A DNA stretch of 64,000 nucleotides from Xanthobacteraceae bacterium (lineage in GTDB: Bacteria; Pseudomonadota; Alphaproteobacteria; Rhizobiales; Xanthobacteraceae), in NCBI GenBank assembly GCA_023954195.1, contig JAMLIK010000004.1:186001-250000 (forward strand), in the 5' to 3' direction. The notes under the pieces were generated by a model. The model saw only the letters and a program-made list of their open reading frames with translations. It was not told where the DNA came from and ran no database searches. Below, piece after piece: positions 55,641 through 63,912 of this stretch. The translations under genes were made by a program, and so were the position numbers. Position 1 is the first letter of the stretch. Each line of letters starts with the position of its first letter.

Positions 55641-56432
55641 ATGGAAACAATGATGGCGATGACGGGTTTACTGCGCTGGTCGGGATTTGCGGGCGTTATC
55701 GCCATGGTGGCGACGCTGCAATCGGCCGCCGCGGAGTCGCCGCAACCGGCCGCCGCCGGGTCGCCGCGCGCGGTGGTTGAACTGTTCACGTCGCAGGGCT
55801 GTTCGTCCTGTCCGCCCGCCGACAAGATCCTCGGCGAACTGGCGCAGGATCCGACCGTCGTCGCGCTGACGATGCCGATCGACTACTGGGACTATCTCGG
55901 CTGGAAGGACACGCTGGCGGATGCGCGCTTCAGCAAGCGGCAAAAAGCCTATTCGCGCGTGCGCGGCGATCGCGACGTCTACACCCCGCAGATGATCGTC
56001 AACGGCCAGCGCCACCTGATCGGCAGCGACCGCGCCGCCATCGATGCCGCGATGCTTGACACCAAGCGGGCCGGCGACGTGATGTCGGTGCCGGTGTCGA
56101 TGACGGTCGCGGGCAAGCAGCTCGACATCACGGTGACGGCGGCCTCGCCCGAGCACGCCGCGCGCCGCGGCGAGATCTGGATTTGCGCGATCTCGCGCGC
56201 GGTGCCGATCGCGATCGCGCGCGGCGAGAACCGTGGCCGCGAGGTCGTCTATCACAACGTCGTCCGCGACTGGCTCAAGGTCGGCGACTGGTCCGGCAAG
56301 ACCGCGAGTTTCAGCGTGCCGATGGAGAACATCGCGCGCGACGGCGTCGACGCCGCCGCGGTCTATGTCCAGGACGGCACCCGCGAGCGGCCCGGCGCGA
56401 TGCTCGGCGCCGCCTTCACGCCGCTGCATTAG
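55641..56432 (+). CDS. DUF1223 family secreted thioredoxin-like protein
   Basis: A 263-residue exported protein of the DUF1223 family. A hydrophobic signal segment covers about residues 10-30 ('GFAGVIAMVATLQSAAAESP'). The mature part begins 'RAVVELFTSQGCSSCPPADK' with a CxxC motif in a thioredoxin-like position, then 'PIDYWDYLGWKDTLADARFS' and 'RDVYTPQMIVNGQRHLIGSD', the family signature. ATGs at 55650, 55653 and 55659 are alternative starts. A periplasmic redox or binding role is likely; nothing specific is known. Confidence 0.87.
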   Translation: METMMAMTGLLRWSGFAGVIAMVATLQSAAAESPQPAAAGSPRAVVELFTSQGCSSCPPADKILGELAQDPTVVALTMPIDYWDYLGWKDTLADARFSKRQKAYSRVRGDRDVYTPQMIVNGQRHLIGSDRAAIDAAMLDTKRAGDVMSVPVSMTVAGKQLDITVTAASPEHAARRGEIWICAISRAVPIAIARGENRGREVVYHNVVRDWLKVGDWSGKTASFSVPMENIARDGVDAAAVYVQDGTRERPGAMLGAAFTPLH

Positions 56433-56474
56433 CATCGGGAATATCAAATCCTTTCGTTCCGGTTTTTCCGCTCT

Positions 56475-56500
56475 TGTACCCTCTGATTGTTGGGGGTACA
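56475..56500. promoter_or_regulatory. Inverted repeat upstream of brnT (candidate BrnA operator)
   Basis: TGTACCC (56475-56481) and GGGTACA (56494-56500) are exact inverted arms with a 12-base spacer; the right arm ends nine bases before the brnT ATG. BrnA-type antitoxins repress their own promoter, so this is the natural candidate site. Confidence 0.65.
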
Positions 56501-56509
56501 TTTATATTA

Positions 56510-56785
56510 ATGGTCACCTTCGATCCCGTCAAACGCGACTGGACATTCGCGAATCGCGGTCTGGCATTCGAGGATGCGGAGATCATCTTCGCCGGACCGG
56601 TGTTGACGGCCGAGGATGCTCGCGAGGATTACGGCGAGCGTCGCTTCCAGACGGTGGGATTTCTCGAAGGCCGGATGGTGATGGTGGTCTGGACGCCGCG
56701 TGGTGACGACACGCATGTCATCTCGATGAGGAAATGCAATGACCGCGAGCAGGCCCGGTATCAAAAGCGATTTGAAGAAGGTTGA
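56510..56785 (+). CDS. brnT: BrnT family toxin
   Basis: A 91-residue RelE-fold ribonuclease toxin of the BrnT family. Recognisable segments are 'FDPVKRDWTFANRGLAFEDA', 'DYGERRFQTVGFLEGRMVMV' and 'DDTHVISMRKCNDREQARYQ' (the basic/His active region; the Arg and Tyr near the end are retained). BrnT cleaves mRNA and is neutralised by BrnA. The ATG is in the frame that overlaps the antitoxin gene by 47 bases. The promoter is AT-rich with an inverted repeat just upstream. Confidence 0.9.
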   Translation: MVTFDPVKRDWTFANRGLAFEDAEIIFAGPVLTAEDAREDYGERRFQTVGFLEGRMVMVVWTPRGDDTHVISMRKCNDREQARYQKRFEEG

Positions 56786-57053
56786 TGCCCATCGCATTGC
56801 CGAGGCGGAATATGACGATGCGCCGGAACTGACCGACGAGCAGTTGGCTGATGCCGTGGTCGCGCGGCCCGCGACGCGCGGACGGCCGCCGAGCCCCAAT
56901 CCCAAACAGGCGGTTAAGCTTCGGCTCGACGCCGACGTGATCGCTGCGTATCGCAAGACAGGAACGGGCTGGCAGACGAGAATCAACGAGGATCTTCGCA
57001 AGGCGCGGAAGTTGCCGACCACCAAGTCACCGACGACGCGGAAGACCGGTTGA
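56739..57053 (+). CDS. brnA: BrnA family antitoxin
   Basis: A 104-residue antitoxin. The N-terminal half is acidic and flexible, binding BrnT ('RIAEAEYDDAPELTDEQLAD'), and the C-terminal part is a ribbon-helix-helix-type DNA-binding domain ('QAVKLRLDADVIAAYRKTGT' then 'GWQTRINEDLRKARKL'). The start ATG lies inside brnT (47-base overlap), the usual toxin-first order of brnTA. It is expected to autorepress via the inverted repeat at 56475-56500. Confidence 0.9.
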   Translation: MTASRPGIKSDLKKVDAHRIAEAEYDDAPELTDEQLADAVVARPATRGRPPSPNPKQAVKLRLDADVIAAYRKTGTGWQTRINEDLRKARKLPTTKSPTTRKTG

Positions 57054-57071
57054 GCTCGAATCCACCCTCCA

Positions 57072-57244
57072 AATAAAAAGGACCAACTTTCGTTGGTCCC
57101 GGAACGCTTGAACTTCCCTGCGTACTGGCCCGGCCCTGAAGGCACCGGGGGGCTGGGGGCTGAGGAAACCGGGACCGACAGAACCGGGCCGACGCAGTGG
57201 TGACCTTGTCGCAACCCAGCGCGGCATCGGCTTGGCGGAAATTG
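57072..57244 (-). ncRNA. Candidate minus-strand small RNA with strong terminator
   Basis: On the minus strand GGACCAAC-GAAA-GTTGGTCC (57080-57099) forms an eight-base-pair stem with a GNRA loop followed by TTTTTATTT, a textbook intrinsic terminator, yet no minus-strand coding gene ends here. A -10-like CATAAT lies at 57251-57256. A transcript from about 57244 would be about 170 nt and rich in stems. It fills the 311-base gap between brnA and the DUF2794 gene. Small RNAs of about this size were described in the Bradyrhizobium/Rhodopseudomonas lineage; a match to one cannot be checked here. It may instead be the 3' end of an unseen minus transcript. Confidence 0.5.
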
Positions 57245-57364
57245 GGCCGTATTATGATTTGCCTGACGTTTCCGTGAGTCGCGTGCGGGCCGCACCGCGC
57301 GCATTGGCTCTTGCGGCGCGGAGCGGTCGGGGCGATCATATCGCCCAGATGACAGGAGGCGCCG

Positions 57365-57748
57365 ATGAGCTTGACGTCGGGGGAGGCCGGTCCGGATGAC
57401 AGTCGCGGATCGGAACGCGCGGCGGCCGCGCCGGCGGGCCACGTCCCGTTCACGGGCAACGTCACGTTCAATCGTCTCGAACTCAACCGCATCCTCAATC
57501 TCTACGGGCGGATGGTCGCCGACGGCGAATGGCGGGACTACGCCATCGACTTCCTCAAGGACAAGGCGGTGTTCTCGATCTTCCGCCGCGCCTCCGAGGT
57601 GCCGATCTACCGCATCGAGAAAGACCCCCGCCTGGCGCGCAAGCAGGGCGCCTACAGCGTGATCTCGCAGGGCGGGTTGATCCTGCGGCGCGGCCACGAC
57701 CTCGACCGCGTGCTGCTGGTGATCGATCGCAAGCTGGCGCTGGTGTAG
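57365..57748 (+). CDS. DUF2794 domain protein
   Basis: A 127-residue cytoplasmic protein of a family restricted to alphaproteobacteria. The N-terminal 30 residues are low-complexity; the conserved core is 'VTFNRLELNRILNLYGRMVA', 'EWRDYAIDFLKDKAVFSIFR' and 'PIYRIEKDPRLARKQGAYSV', ending 'VLLVIDRKLALV'. A near-perfect AGGAGGCG ribosome-binding site precedes the ATG, suggesting high translation. No function is known for the family. Confidence 0.9.
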   Translation: MSLTSGEAGPDDSRGSERAAAAPAGHVPFTGNVTFNRLELNRILNLYGRMVADGEWRDYAIDFLKDKAVFSIFRRASEVPIYRIEKDPRLARKQGAYSVISQGGLILRRGHDLDRVLLVIDRKLALV

Positions 57749-57829
57749 CGGCGGCACCGGTATATCCGCCGACATTGCGAGAGCTTCGCTGGAAATTCAT
57801 GTTCGGCGCGGATTTTCAGCACGAAAATC

Positions 57830-58048
57830 GTCGTCCCCGCGCAGGCGGGGACCCATACGCCGCAGCGGCTCGGCTTCGCGCATGTTTCAACTGCGTTGAA
57901 TCATGCTCGTCGCTTATCTTTTTGTTCGAGCATGATCTTTTCCGAAAACCGGTGTCCACTTTTCGGGACCATGCTCCAATCAACTGAGGCGAGGGTATTG
58001 ATAACAGCCAGCGCCAGGGGATCTGGGTCCTCGCCTGCGCGATGACGC
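57830..58048. repeat. Composite repeat: family B inserted inside a family A element
   Basis: A family A arm (57830-57880) continues through CGCCGCAGCGGCTCGGCTTC, then gives way to a family B unit (about 57884-57978, nearly identical to 38405-38509), after which the family A end resumes with CAGCGCCAGGGGATCTGGGT and CCTCGCCTGCGCGATGACG. It accounts for the 320-base gap after the DUF2794 gene; nothing else is seen there. Confidence 0.8.
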
Positions 58049-58068
58049 CGAGGGGTGACGACTTCGAC

Positions 58069-58602
58069 TCACCCGTTTCCCGGCGCCGTCGTGGCGCCGT
58101 CGCCCAGCGCGCGCTGCATCATCACGGTGTCGAGCCAGCGGCCGAACTTGAAGCCGACGTCCGGGTGGGTGCCGATCATCGCGAAGCCGCAGCGGCGGTG
58201 CAGGCCGATCGAGCCGGCATTGGCGGAATCGCCGATCACCGCGATCATCTGGCGATGGCCGAGCGCCTCGCACTCCGCGATCAGCCGCCGCAAGAGCGCC
58301 GTGCCGATGCCGCGCCGTTGCGCGGCGGGGGCGAGATAGACCGAGTTCTCGACCGTGAAGCGATAGGCCGGGCGCGGCCGGTAGGGGCCGGCATAGGCAT
58401 AGCCGAGCAGGTCGCCGTCGACGGTCGCCGCGAGATACGGAAAGCCGCCGTCGTGCAGGCTGCGGAAACGGCGGGTCATCTCGCCGAGATCCGGCGGCGT
58501 CAGTTCGAAGGTGGCGGTGTTCTCGCGCACCTCGCGGTCGTAGATGGCGGTGATGGCGGGCAGGTCCGCCGCGACGGCGGGTCTGATCTGGGCGGCGGAC
58601 AT
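58069..58602 (-). CDS. GNAT family N-acetyltransferase (Pat-like)
   Basis: A 177-residue acetyl-CoA-dependent enzyme. 'IRPAVAADLPAITAIYDREV' and 'ENTATFELTPPDLGEMTRRF' match phosphinothricin/methionine-sulfone acetyltransferases, and 'VYLAPAAQRRGIGTALLRRL' is the acetyl-CoA-binding Q/RxxGxG/A motif. 'DSANAGSIGLHRRCGFAMIG' completes motif B. The start is the ATG at 58602, not a GTG 24 bases upstream. The substrate may be an amino-acid analogue such as methionine sulfoximine. Confidence 0.9.
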   Translation of the reverse strand: MSAAQIRPAVAADLPAITAIYDREVRENTATFELTPPDLGEMTRRFRSLHDGGFPYLAATVDGDLLGYAYAGPYRPRPAYRFTVENSVYLAPAAQRRGIGTALLRRLIAECEALGHRQMIAVIGDSANAGSIGLHRRCGFAMIGTHPDVGFKFGRWLDTVMMQRALGDGATTAPGNG

Positions 58603-58648
58603 CGGTGCTCCACGGGTCGCGCCCACGACCGTGACTGGGCGGACAACG

Positions 58649-58676
58649 AAAAAGCCCCGGCTTTGGGCCGGGGCTT
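58649..58676 (-). terminator. Rho-independent terminator of the Bax inhibitor-1 gene
   Basis: AAGCCCCGGC / GCCGGGGCTT form a ten-base-pair stem with a five-base loop, followed on the minus strand by TTTTT. It lies about 27 bases after the stop. Confidence 0.92.
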
Positions 58677-58702
58677 CGATCCGCCGGGGCTCACCGGCCG
58701 AT

Positions 58703-59494
58703 TTAATCGCGCTGTCCGAGCAACTGCAACAGCAGCGTGAACAGGTTGATGAAGTTCAGGTAGAGCGACAGCGCCCCGGTGATGGCGGCGCGCTCGGCGA
58801 TGTCGCCGCCCTGGCCGCCGTAGCCGTAGATGTAGTCGTTCTTCAGCCGCTGGGTGTCCCAGGCGGTCAGGCCCGCGAACACCAGCACGCCGATCACCGA
58901 CACCGCGAACTGCAACATCGACGAGCCGATGAAGATGTTCACCAGGCTGGCGATGATGATGCCGAACAGGCCCATCATCAGGAACGAGCCCATGCCGGTC
59001 ATGTCGCGCTTGGTGGTGTAGCCGTAGAGGCTGAGCGCGCCGAACGAGGCGGCGGTGATGAAGAACACCCGCACGATCGAGGTGTGGGTGTAGACCAGGA
59101 AGATCGACGACAGCGAGACGCCCATCAGCGCCGAGAACACCCAGAACAGCATCTGCGCGGTGGCGGGCTTCAGCCGGTTGATGCCGAAGGAGATGACGAA
59201 CACCATCGCCAGCGGCGCCAGCATGAACACCCATTTCAGCGGGCTGACGAACATCGCGACGCCGAACGAGGTCAGGTAGGTGTTGCCGACCCGCGCAGCC
59301 GCGCCCGAGGCGTCGCCGGTGACGGCGGCCAGGTAGACGCCGAGCGCGGCGAAGCCGGTGATCGCCAGGCCGATCGTCATGTAGTTGTAGATGCGCAGCA
59401 TGTAAGCGCGCAGGCCGGCGTCGATGGCGGCGGCGTCAACCCGCCCGGCGGCCCGGCCGAAAGGAGAAGCGTAGTTGCGGTCGAAGTCCGACAT
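58703..59494 (-). CDS. Bax inhibitor-1/YccA family protein
   Basis: A 263-residue membrane protein with seven predicted helices. 'YMTIGLAITGFAALGVYLAA' is the first helix; 'WVFSALMGVSLSSIFLVYTH' and 'GVLVFAGLTAWDTQRLKNDY' (the conserved Asp pair region at the C-terminal helix) are family hallmarks. Members act as calcium/proton leak channels or interact with FtsH. The ATG at 59494 has GAGGG eight bases upstream. A CtrA-type box lies about 250 bases upstream. Confidence 0.92.
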   Translation of the reverse strand: MSDFDRNYASPFGRAAGRVDAAAIDAGLRAYMLRIYNYMTIGLAITGFAALGVYLAAVTGDASGAAARVGNTYLTSFGVAMFVSPLKWVFMLAPLAMVFVISFGINRLKPATAQMLFWVFSALMGVSLSSIFLVYTHTSIVRVFFITAASFGALSLYGYTTKRDMTGMGSFLMMGLFGIIIASLVNIFIGSSMLQFAVSVIGVLVFAGLTAWDTQRLKNDYIYGYGGQGGDIAERAAITGALSLYLNFINLFTLLLQLLGQRD

Positions 59495-59743
59495 GGTCGA
59501 AACCCTCAAGTTGTCTGGCGAAGTGCGAAGGGCTCGCGAAGCCAGCGCGAAACTCTATACCAGATGCCGCCCGCGGTGGCATGAATTCCAGGACATGAAC
59601 TGAATGCCATGAATTCGATGCGGTCGAACCGGCGCCTGACCCAAGCTGTCATGTGGTAAACTAGCACACTCGCCGCAAGCATCCGCGCGGCTGAATGTCG
59701 CTCCGCAGCATGCCGGCACGCCGTCCACACTTGAGATCCTTCG

Positions 59744-59758
59744 TTAACACGCGGTTAA
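59744..59758. promoter_or_regulatory. CtrA-type box (TTAA-N7-TTAA)
   Basis: TTAACACGCGGTTAA has two TTAA half-sites exactly seven bases apart, the consensus for the alphaproteobacterial cell-cycle regulator CtrA. It lies in the 297-base gap between the ABC permease 3' end and the Bax inhibitor-1 gene, on whose upstream side it would act. A single match in 64 kb of GC-rich DNA is noteworthy but not proof. Confidence 0.5.
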
Positions 59759-59791
59759 CGCGGGAACCATGGTACGGCACGGCCGCTGTCG

Positions 59792-62371
59792 TCACAAGCC
59801 GCGCAGCACCGAGGCCGGCTTGCGGTTGAGCGCGCCCAGGGTGCCGAGGAGGCCGAGGCCGACCGTCACCGCCAGCGCGGCGGCGACCACCGCGGCGGCG
59901 GAGCCCGCCTGCCAGACGAAACCGAGCGTCATCAGCCGCGTCACGATCAGCCACGCCGCGACCGAGCCGGCGGCGACGCCGAACACCGCCGTGGCGAGGC
60001 CGATCATCAGGTATTCGAGCGCGTAGGCGCCGATCAGCCGGGCGCGGGTCGCGCCCAGCGTCTTCAGGATCACCGCGTCGTAGACGCGATGGCGGTGTCC
60101 GGCCGCCAGCGCGCCGCCGAGCACCAGCAGCGCCGCCAGCAAAGTGACGGCGCTGGCGCCGCGAATCGCCAGCGTCAGGTTGGTGACGACCGAGCCGATG
60201 GTTTGCAGCGCCTCGCGCACCCGCACGCTGGTCACCATCGGAAAGGCGTCGGCCACCGCCTTGACGATGCGGGCGTCGTCCGCCGGGTTCGGGCTCGAAG
60301 GCGTCAGCGTGGCGATGTGGGTGTGCGGCGCGCCGCGAAAGGCGTTGGGCGAGAACACCAGCACGAAATTGATGCCGAGGCTCTGCCAGTCGACGCTGCG
60401 CAGGTTGCCGATGGTGGCGGAGATGTTGCGGCCAAGCACGTTGACCACCACCTCGTCGCCGATCTTCAGGCCCAGCCCCTCGGCCAGCTTCTTGTCGAAC
60501 GACACCAGCGGCGGGCCGCTGTAGTCCGGCGGCCACCAGTCGCCCTCGATCACCTTGGAGCCGCGCGGCACCTCGGCGGTGTAGGTCAGGCCGCGGTCGC
60601 TTTGCAGCACCCATTCGGCTTCGTGGCTCGGCTTGAGATCCTCCGCCTTCACCCCGCGCGCCGCGACGATGCGGCCGCGCAGCATCGGCACGTCCTCGAC
60701 GGTCGCGTCCGGCGCCTGCCGCCGGAGGAAGGCGTCGAAGCGAACGGCCTCGGCCGAGGGAATGTCGATGAAGTAGAACGACGGCGCGTGGTCCGGCATC
60801 GCCGCCAAGAACTGCCGCCGCAGGTTGCCGTCGATCTGGGTGATGGTCACCAGCACCGCCAGCCCAAGGCCGAGCGACAGCACCACCGAGGGCGTCAGCG
60901 CGCCGACCCGGTGGATGTTGCCGAGCGCCAGCCGCGCCATCGCGCCGCGCGGGCGCGGCAGGTTTCGCGCAACGGTCATCAGGAGCGCGGCGAGGCCGCG
61001 CAGCGCCACGAACGCGACGATCGAGGCGACGACGAAGATCGCGGCGACGCGCTTGTCGTAGGCGAGCGCGATGACGACGGCGATCAGCACGCCGGTCACC
61101 GCCGCCATGCCGAGCAGATAGGGCAGGCGCGGGCGGCTGCGCTCCTCGCTGACGGTGTCACGGAACAGCGCGGCGACAGGCACGTCGTGAATCCGCGCCA
61201 ACGGCCACAGCCCGAACGCCAGCGCGGTTAACAGACCGTAAGCGAAGGCCAGCGCCAACTGGCCGCCGTGCAGCGCCGGCTCCACCGGCAGCGGCAGCAG
61301 GTGGCCGAACAGCGCAACGATGGCGAACGGCAGCGCCGCGCCCGCCGCGAGCCCGATCAGCGAGCCGATCGCCGCCAGCAGCATCACCTGGGTCAGGTAG
61401 ATCGCGAAGATGCGGCTTGCCGGCGCGCCCAGCGATTTCAGCGCCGCGATGACGTCGCGGCGGCGGTCGATGTGGCTCTTGACCGCGTTGGCGACGCCGA
61501 CCCCGCCCACCAGCAGCGCGGCGAGGCCGACCAGCGTCAGAAACTGCGTGAAGCGGTTGATGGTTCGCTCCAACTGCGGCGAGGCGTTGGCCTGCGAGCG
61601 GATCTCCCAGCCGGCGTCGGGGAGCGCCGCGCGCGTCGCCGCGATGAAGGCTTTGGCGCCGGCGTCGGTGGCGGCCGCATCGGGCAACCGCACGCGATAG
61701 ATCCAGCGGACCAGGCTGCCGGGCTGCAACAGACGGGTCGCCCGCAACGCCGCCTCGCTGACCAGCACGCGCGGCGCGAAGCCGATGCCGCCGGCGAGCT
61801 TGTCCGGCTCCGAGGTGACGGCGGCGCGGACCTCGAAGGTCGCCTCCCCGATGCCGACGCGGTCGCCGACCTTGAGCCCGAGCCGCGCCAGCAGCACCGG
61901 ATCGACCGCCGCGCCGAACGCGCCGCCGCGCGCGGCGAACAGCCCGGCGGGGGGCGTCGGCGGGTCGAGCGCCAGCTCCCCCAGCATCGGATAGGCGGCG
62001 TCGACCGCCTTCATTTCCGCGAGCGCCAGTTGTCCGTCCGGCGCGCGCACCATGGCGCGCAAGGTCGCGGCCACCGACACTTTGCCGTGGACGCGCAAAA
62101 ACGCCAGTTCGTCGGGCTTGGCCTCGCGCTGGATCAGCGACAGCGCGACGTCGCCGCCGAGCAGGACGCGGCCCTGCTGGCTCAGGCCGGCCGCGAGGCT
62201 TGCGGCGACCGAGCCGACGCCGGCGATCGCCATCACGCCGAGCGCGATGCAGGCGATGAAGACGTAGAAGCCACGGAGGCCGCCGCGCAGCTCGCGGATG
62301 GCATAACGCAGCGGCAGCAACGATGCGCGAGAGTCTGAAGTCGTGGGGCCCGATATTGCGGTGTCGGACAT
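59792..62371 (-). CDS. ABC transporter permease with FtsX-like domains (YbbP type)
   Basis: An 859-residue inner-membrane protein of the YbbP/FtsX family: an N-terminal helix, a large periplasmic domain, then helices with 'VGLAALLVGGVGVANAVKSH' and 'RRRDVIAALKSLGAPASRIF' (about 275-315), a middle set of helices, a second periplasmic domain and a terminal FtsX unit ('DAVILKTLGATRARLIGAYA'). About ten helices are predicted. It starts four bases after the ATPase stop. Partners of this type handle lipids or lipoproteins in the envelope; together with the neighbouring esterase it resembles ybbAP-tesA of E. coli. Confidence 0.92.
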   Translation of the reverse strand: MSDTAISGPTTSDSRASLLPLRYAIRELRGGLRGFYVFIACIALGVMAIAGVGSVAASLAAGLSQQGRVLLGGDVALSLIQREAKPDELAFLRVHGKVSVAATLRAMVRAPDGQLALAEMKAVDAAYPMLGELALDPPTPPAGLFAARGGAFGAAVDPVLLARLGLKVGDRVGIGEATFEVRAAVTSEPDKLAGGIGFAPRVLVSEAALRATRLLQPGSLVRWIYRVRLPDAAATDAGAKAFIAATRAALPDAGWEIRSQANASPQLERTINRFTQFLTLVGLAALLVGGVGVANAVKSHIDRRRDVIAALKSLGAPASRIFAIYLTQVMLLAAIGSLIGLAAGAALPFAIVALFGHLLPLPVEPALHGGQLALAFAYGLLTALAFGLWPLARIHDVPVAALFRDTVSEERSRPRLPYLLGMAAVTGVLIAVVIALAYDKRVAAIFVVASIVAFVALRGLAALLMTVARNLPRPRGAMARLALGNIHRVGALTPSVVLSLGLGLAVLVTITQIDGNLRRQFLAAMPDHAPSFYFIDIPSAEAVRFDAFLRRQAPDATVEDVPMLRGRIVAARGVKAEDLKPSHEAEWVLQSDRGLTYTAEVPRGSKVIEGDWWPPDYSGPPLVSFDKKLAEGLGLKIGDEVVVNVLGRNISATIGNLRSVDWQSLGINFVLVFSPNAFRGAPHTHIATLTPSSPNPADDARIVKAVADAFPMVTSVRVREALQTIGSVVTNLTLAIRGASAVTLLAALLVLGGALAAGHRHRVYDAVILKTLGATRARLIGAYALEYLMIGLATAVFGVAAGSVAAWLIVTRLMTLGFVWQAGSAAAVVAAALAVTVGLGLLGTLGALNRKPASVLRGL

Positions 62372-62375
62372 GCGG

Positions 62376-63131
62376 TTACGCCGTCTCGGTCCAGCGCCGC
62401 GCCGGCTCCGGCGTCTCGATCTGGCCGGAGCGCAGGCGGACGACGCGGTCGCACCGGTGCGCCAGCGTCGCGTCGTGGGTCACCAGCACCATGGTCATGC
62501 CGCGCGCGGCGTGCTGCGCGAACAGCAGGTCGACGATCTGCCGGCCGGTCGCCTCGTCGAGATTGCCGGTCGGCTCGTCCGCCACCAGAATGGCCGGGTC
62601 CGGCGCCAGCGCGCGGGCGATGGCGACGCGCTGCTGCTCGCCGCCGGACAATTGGCGCGGATAATGGTGCAGCCGCTCGCCCAGGCCCACCAGCGTCAAC
62701 TCGCGCGCGGCGCGGGCCATGGCGTCGGGGTGGCCGGCGAGTTCGAGCGGCACCGCGACGTTTTCCAGCGCGGTCATGGTCGGGATCAGGTGGAACGACT
62801 GGAACACGATGCCGATATGGCGGCCGCGAAACCGCGCCAGGGCGTCCTCGTCGAGACCATTGAAGGAGATGCCGTTCACCACCACCTCTCCCCGGTCAGG
62901 ACGCTCCAGCCCCGCCATTACCATCAGCAGGGTGGATTTGCCGGAGCCGGACGCGCCGACGAGGCCGACCGCCTCGCCGCTTGCGATCCGCAGCGAGATG
63001 TCCTTCAGGATGTGAACGCGGGCGGCCCCCGTCCCCAGCGAAAGGTCGAGGTTGGTGATTGAAATCGAAGGCGTCGCATCGCGCGCGGGCGACGGAGGCG
63101 GCGAGACTGGGGTTCGGGCGGGACTGTCCAT
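62376..63131 (-). CDS. ABC transporter ATPase (YbbA type)
   Basis: A 251-residue ATPase of the LolD/MacB-like branch. Walker A is 'VGASGSGKSTLLMVMAGL', the signature 'YPRQLSGGEQQRVAIARAL', Walker B 'PAILVADEPTGNLDEATG' and the H-loop 'VLVTHDATLAHRCDRVV'. The first 25 residues are a Pro/Ser/Arg-rich leader before the fold. The ATG at 63131 faces the ATG of the divergent esterase (63130): the two starts share the palindrome CATG, so at least one start is probably further in. Confidence 0.92.
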   Translation of the reverse strand: MDSPARTPVSPPPSPARDATPSISITNLDLSLGTGAARVHILKDISLRIASGEAVGLVGASGSGKSTLLMVMAGLERPDRGEVVVNGISFNGLDEDALARFRGRHIGIVFQSFHLIPTMTALENVAVPLELAGHPDAMARAARELTLVGLGERLHHYPRQLSGGEQQRVAIARALAPDPAILVADEPTGNLDEATGRQIVDLLFAQHAARGMTMVLVTHDATLAHRCDRVVRLRSGQIETPEPARRWTETA

Positions 63132-63810
63132 GCCCCGCACATATGGCGATTGGCGCGCGGCGGTCGAGGGGGCCTTGCGGATGTTTGTGGCGATGGTCGC
63201 CGTCGCGGCGCTGCCGCTCGTGGCCTCCGCCGCCGCGGCAAAGCCGCTCAAGGTCGTGGTGCTGGGGGATTCGCTCAGCGCCGGCTATGGCCTGCCGGCC
63301 GGCGCGGCGTTTCCCGAGCGCCTGCAAATCGCATTGCGCGCCAAGGGGATAGAGGTCGATATCGCCAATGCCGGGGTGTCCGGCGACACCAGCTCGGGCG
63401 GGCTCGGACGGCTCGACTGGTCGGTGCCGGACGGCACCGACGCGGTGATCCTCGAACTCGGCGCCAACGACGCCCTGCGCGGCCTCGACCCCGACCTCAC
63501 CCGCAAGGCGCTGGGCGAGATCATTAAGCGGCTGCAAGCCCGCCATATCGCGGTGTTGCTGTCCGGGATGCGGGCGCCGCCGAACTACGGCGCCGACTAC
63601 GCCGCGCGGTTCGACGCCATCTATCCCGATCTGGCGAAGCGGTACGGCGTGCCGCTCGACCCGTTCTTTCTCGACGGCGTGGCGGCCGAGGCCAGTCTCA
63701 ACCAGGCCGACGGGATGCACCCGACCGCCGCCGGCGTCGACCGCATCGTCGCGCGCATCCTGCCGACGGTGGAAGCGTTCCTTGGTGGGGTCGGGGCCGC
63801 GCGGCAATAA
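63130..63810 (+). CDS. SGNH-family arylesterase / lysophospholipase (TesA-like)
   Basis: A secreted SGNH hydrolase of 226 residues. Block I 'VVVLGDSLSAGYGLPAG' carries the catalytic Ser, 'NAGVSGDTSSGGLGRL' the Gly block, 'ILELGANDALRGLDP' the Asn, and 'ADGMHPTAAGVDRIV' the Asp-x-x-His. The signal peptide is 'MFVAMVAVAALPLVASAAAA' if translation starts at the ATG at 63181; the ATG at 63130 adds 17 residues but collides with the divergent ATPase start. It is probably a periplasmic esterase or thioesterase working with the neighbouring YbbAP-type transporter. Confidence 0.9.
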   Translation: MPRTYGDWRAAVEGALRMFVAMVAVAALPLVASAAAAKPLKVVVLGDSLSAGYGLPAGAAFPERLQIALRAKGIEVDIANAGVSGDTSSGGLGRLDWSVPDGTDAVILELGANDALRGLDPDLTRKALGEIIKRLQARHIAVLLSGMRAPPNYGADYAARFDAIYPDLAKRYGVPLDPFFLDGVAAEASLNQADGMHPTAAGVDRIVARILPTVEAFLGGVGAARQ

Positions 63811-63912
63811 CGGTTGTCCACCGCCCGCGCCGCGGTCGCTTCGCGCCGTCATGTATCTGCGCTAAAACCGGATATCGGTGATTCGTCGCCGGGTCCGCAT
63901 CGGGGGTTCGCG

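Noticed and set aside
59506-59730. A 74-codon minus-strand frame between the Bax inhibitor gene and the ABC permease
   Set aside because: Composition is Arg/Trp-rich without a motif, and the region looks like promoter DNA.
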